Origin: G958295645 sp965242735
Lineage (GTDB): Bacteria > Gemmatimonadota > Gemmatimonadetes > Longimicrobiales > Gaopeijiaceae
Length of the DNA: 64,000 nt
Assembly: GCA_965242735.1 (NCBI GenBank)
Contig: OZ251497.1
Location: forward strand, 3,224,001 to 3,288,000
Reading direction: 5' to 3'
The translations under genes and the position numbers were made by a program. Below the pieces are notes generated by a model. That model saw nothing but the letters and a program-made list of their open reading frames with translations, ran no database searches and was not told the origin of the DNA. Shown here piece by piece: positions 61,413 through 64,000 of the stretch; the stretch's first letter is position 1; the number at the start of each line of letters is the position of its first letter.

Positions 61413-62429
61413 TCAAGGCCGCGACGGAAGCGAAGAGCGGTCCCCCGGAGGCGGCCAGAGACGGCGCGGATACGCCCCCGATTCTACCATGGCCCGCAGC
61501 GCGGCGGCCACTTCGGCGCGGTCGCCGGGGAAGGTCACGCCCATCCAGGGTTCGGCCGCGGGCAACGCTTTGCAGCGGAGCCGGCCGGCCGCGACCAGCT
61601 TGCCGACCGCCTCGGTCAAGTAGAACTCGGCGACGGGGCCGGGACCGGCCGCGACGAAGCGCGCGAAGGCCTCCGCCAAGAAGGCGCGGACTTCAGGCGC
61701 AAAGCCCCAAAGGCTCATGCAGGCGGGGGCGTCGGCCGAAACGCTCGCTGGGGCGCCCGCGGCCGTCCGCCCGACGACGCGGTCTCCTTTCAGGCGGAGA
61801 TCCAGCCCTTCGTCGAGCCCGACGAGCTCCCCGCCGGCATCCACCTGGCAGATCCCGCGCGACACGCCGCCCCGAGGCGACAACGTGGCGCCCAAAGGAT
61901 AGGTCACGGTGACCGCTCGAGGTTCGGCCAACTCCATTTCCCGCAGCGCCCGGCACAGAACGCCGTAGGCCCCCCGGCCGTAGAAGTCGTCCGCATTGCA
62001 GACGCCGAAGGGCGAGTCCATGTGGCGAGCGGCCGCAACGACGGCGAAGCCGGTGCCCCAAGGCTTGGTCCGTGGCGAGAGCGCATTTCCGCCGCCCGGC
62101 CGTCCCGGCGGGGATTGTTCGACGAAACCCGACAGCGTCAACGGCTGCGGCACGAGCCGGACGTCGACGCCGGCGGCCGTCGCGGGCGCGAGATGGCACT
62201 CGAAGTCGCCGCGCAACGCTTCCTGGACCACGATCACGAAGCGCGCGAAGCCGGCGAGCGAGGCGTCGTGGAGCGCGTAGTCCAAGAGCGCGTGTCCGCC
62301 GGGACCCACGGGCTCGAGCTGCTTGGGCCGACCGAACCGGGAAGACAGGCCAGCCGCGAGAATCACGAGAGCGGGACCTGCGCCGGCGGCCGCGGCGTAG
62401 GCCGGTCTCCGGTCGTCAGGCGCGGACAC
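61413..62429 (-). CDS. NTP-transferase family nucleotidyltransferase
   Basis: A 338-residue protein with the nucleotidyltransferase fold. The N-terminal loop VILAAGLSSRFGRPKQL binds nucleotide, and the metal-binding aspartates lie in FGVCNADDFYG. A later LTEAVGKLVAAGRLRCKALP and WMGVTFPGD close the domain. Related enzymes activate sugar-1-phosphates to NDP-sugars. With galactokinase nearby in the ancestral order, a role in galactose-1-phosphate or related sugar activation is possible but not shown. It follows the symporter gene upstream in the same direction. Confidence 0.85.
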   Translation of the reverse strand: MSAPDDRRPAYAAAAGAGPALVILAAGLSSRFGRPKQLEPVGPGGHALLDYALHDASLAGFARFVIVVQEALRGDFECHLAPATAAGVDVRLVPQPLTLSGFVEQSPPGRPGGGNALSPRTKPWGTGFAVVAAARHMDSPFGVCNADDFYGRGAYGVLCRALREMELAEPRAVTVTYPLGATLSPRGGVSRGICQVDAGGELVGLDEGLDLRLKGDRVVGRTAAGAPASVSADAPACMSLWGFAPEVRAFLAEAFARFVAAGPGPVAEFYLTEAVGKLVAAGRLRCKALPAAEPWMGVTFPGDRAEVAAALRAMVESGAYPRRLWPPPGDRSSLPSRP

Positions 62430-62519
62430 GGGCCGGCGCTCGAGCGACTTCGCGACGGAGATTGCCGTCCGGGCCCGCGACGGCGACGGGCGACCGACGG
62501 CCGCCCAGGCAACGGCGTC

Positions 62520-63698
62520 CTATTCGCCCATTGCCTCGGCCAAGAGGCGGTGGAAGTGGTGCGTCCCCACTTCGCGCCGCGGCGAAAACCGCCCGCGCCC
62601 GTACAGCCGCGACGCCAGTCCGCGGTGCTGGGACTCCACGACCTCCTCGTCCTCCATCTCCACGCGGTGCAGGTCCGTGCCGACGCCCCGCCTGCGCATG
62701 CTCTCGTCCCAAACGAAGGGCAGGAACGCCACCCGCGTGCGATCTCTCCCCAGCGGCGTCACGACGTTCATCGACATGCCCCATGGATAGAAGTTCAGCA
62801 TCACGTGGGGAAACAGCCAGAAGTAGAAGGCCGCCATTCGCTCGCCCTCGTCGGGATGTCCGGCGGGCAGCTCGAACGCCGCGTCGCCGTCCCTGCCGAT
62901 CCCGAACTGAAGGCTGCCCCAGGGGAAGAGCTCGGTGCGGTAGGCGTCGTAGTCCAGGCCCGACAAGCTGGCGCCGTGCACGTAGGGGATGTGGAACTCT
63001 TCGAGGTAGTTGTCGCAGTACAGCGCCCAATTGGCGTCGACGAGGTAGTCCCGGGCGCCGGCGGCGTCGAAGCGCGCCTCGTCCAGCGGCATCCAGTCGC
63101 AACGGGCGCGCACCGGCGCGATCCACTCGTCGAACGAACAAGGCGGATCGCGGTCCAGGTTGGCGAAGAGGAACGGTCCCCAGCGGCCGGTCGCAAGCCG
63201 GGGCAGATCGTCGGCCGGACTCGGGAATCCCGTCACGCCGCCGAACTCCGGCATCGAACGAAACGAGCCGTCCAGCTCGAAGCGTCGGCCGTGATAGCGG
63301 CACTTCAGGCTATGGAGATGCCCCTCGCCCTCCACCACGATGGCCCCCCGGTGCGTGCACACGTTCGAGAGGCAGTGGACTTGGTCGTCGCCGTCGCGCA
63401 CGACGACCACGGGCTCGTCCAAGCATCCCGGCAGCAGCTCCGACGGCAAGACGTGACCGGGCGCCTTCAAGCGGCTGAGGTCCGCCGCGAAGTGCCAAGC
63501 CCGGGCGAAGACGCGTTCGCGCTGGCCGTCGTAGACCGCGTCCGAGTGATAGAAGGAGCCCGGGAGCGTCCGGGCCTCGCGCACGTCCGCGCTGACGCGG
63601 CAGGCGCAGGCGACGCCGGGCGCAGCTGTCGGGGCCAGGGGCGCGTCGCGCTTGGCGGACGATGCCGTTGGACGGGGGCCGTCGCTCTGCCCGGTCAC
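62520..63698 (-). CDS. Rieske non-heme iron oxygenase, alpha subunit
   Basis: A 392-residue ring-hydroxylating-type oxygenase. The Rieske centre is formed by Cys114-x-His116 (NVCTHRG) and Cys133-x2-His136 (LKCRYHG). The mononuclear iron motif NYLEEFHIPYVHG provides His236 and His241, and a later acidic residue completes the site. The pattern resembles choline- or betaine-type monooxygenases as much as aromatic dioxygenases, so the substrate is open. The start is GTG after an N-terminal tail of low complexity. The reductase partner is not in the window. Confidence 0.9.
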   Translation of the reverse strand: MTGQSDGPRPTASSAKRDAPLAPTAAPGVACACRVSADVREARTLPGSFYHSDAVYDGQRERVFARAWHFAADLSRLKAPGHVLPSELLPGCLDEPVVVVRDGDDQVHCLSNVCTHRGAIVVEGEGHLHSLKCRYHGRRFELDGSFRSMPEFGGVTGFPSPADDLPRLATGRWGPFLFANLDRDPPCSFDEWIAPVRARCDWMPLDEARFDAAGARDYLVDANWALYCDNYLEEFHIPYVHGASLSGLDYDAYRTELFPWGSLQFGIGRDGDAAFELPAGHPDEGERMAAFYFWLFPHVMLNFYPWGMSMNVVTPLGRDRTRVAFLPFVWDESMRRRGVGTDLHRVEMEDEEVVESQHRGLASRLYGRGRFSPRREVGTHHFHRLLAEAMGE

Positions 63699-63707
63699 GC
63701 CGACCGG

Positions 63708-64000
63708 TCAGTTCTTGGTCGCCGAGAATCCTCCGGACATGCCGCCCATGGACCACGTGCCGGCGGCCACGCCGTCCTCGGAGACGACGACCTCGATCGA
63801 GAGCGGCCCCATGGGTCCGTTGGCCTCGATCGTCATCGACCGGTCCGCGATCGCCACCGTGTGGATGGCTATGGGAGGCGAGCCGTCGTCGGCGACGAGG
63901 GAGCCCTCGTAGGCGTCTTCGGCCCCCTCAATCGTCAGCGTTCCCGTCATCGTCATGCCTTCGACTTCGGCGACGAAGGCGTACGAGCCGGTGGGGTCGA
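63708..64000 (-). CDS. Partial hypothetical strand-rich protein (runs off right edge)
   Basis: The C-terminal 96 codons of a minus-strand gene whose start lies beyond the window. The visible sequence, TGSYAFVAEVEGMTMTGTLT and later GPLSIEVVVSEDGVAAGTWS, is made of short strands with Gly turns, as in small exported lipocalin-like proteins common in Gemmatimonadota. No motif is diagnostic. It ends nine bases before the start of the Rieske gene, so they may be co-transcribed. Confidence 0.65.
   Translation of the reverse strand, partial: DPTGSYAFVAEVEGMTMTGTLTIEGAEDAYEGSLVADDGSPPIAIHTVAIADRSMTIEANGPMGPLSIEVVVSEDGVAAGTWSMGGMSGGFSATKN

Overview
The window is a GC-rich bacterial chromosome segment. 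Gram-negative traits are clear: two TonB-dependent receptors, an HmuY-like lipoprotein, an outer-membrane barrel protein, several lipobox signal peptides and an MsbA-type exporter. The mix of a six-bladed beta-propeller protein, a short plug-like lipoprotein, a seven/eight-iron ferredoxin and an ImuA-ImuB-DnaE2 mutasome would suit Gemmatimonadota or a similar high-GC phylum. That placement is an inference from gene style, not from a marker tree.

Layout. 1-9.5 kb is housekeeping: a cobalamin adenosyltransferase operon, ferredoxin plus propeller protein, an M20 peptidase, a cyclophilin lipoprotein, a hot-dog thioesterase, rnhB and rplS. 9.6-11.2 kb is a 1.55-kb mobile unit carrying one Rpn-type nuclease; it has about 115-bp inverted ends, TG/CA termini and a perfect 15-bp target duplication. 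11.3-15.8 kb is a three-gene tetrapyrrole/metal operon: a CbiX-like lipoprotein, an HmuY-like lipoprotein and a TonB receptor. 15.9-18.7 kb holds a solo end of the same insertion sequence and a XamI-type restriction-modification pair. 18.9-25.0 kb is the mutasome operon imuA-imuB-dnaE2, with several tandem duplications. 25-33 kb has an ABC exporter, an unknown protein, a second TonB receptor, galactokinase and a homocysteine-forming sulfhydrylase.

33.5-59.5 kb is a defence island built on a type 1-like BREX operon, all on the minus strand. Its order is a brxA-position gene, brxB, brxC, pglX, pglZ, brxL. Several cargoes interrupt it. Between brxB and brxC lies an AAA ATPase plus a TOPRIM-like protein. 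After brxC comes a lipoprotein plus HEAT-like membrane protein, flanked by a copy of the brxC tail, then a broken toxin-antitoxin pair. After pglX comes a less GC-rich cassette: a membrane protein, a double-GHKL (MORC-like plus histidine-kinase-like) ATPase, a receiver-domain protein and a cytosine methyltransferase. Two AlbA/Schlafen-related genes follow. The double-GHKL/receiver cassette is my best candidate for an undescribed defence system.

59.5-64 kb returns to core functions: an SLC5 symporter, a nucleotidyltransferase, a Rieske oxygenase and a cut-off hypothetical. A degenerate SLC5 fragment abuts the far end of the island, so the island appears to have landed beside an SLC5 gene. The galactokinase, symporter and nucleotidyltransferase may once have formed a sugar-salvage neighbourhood that the island split.
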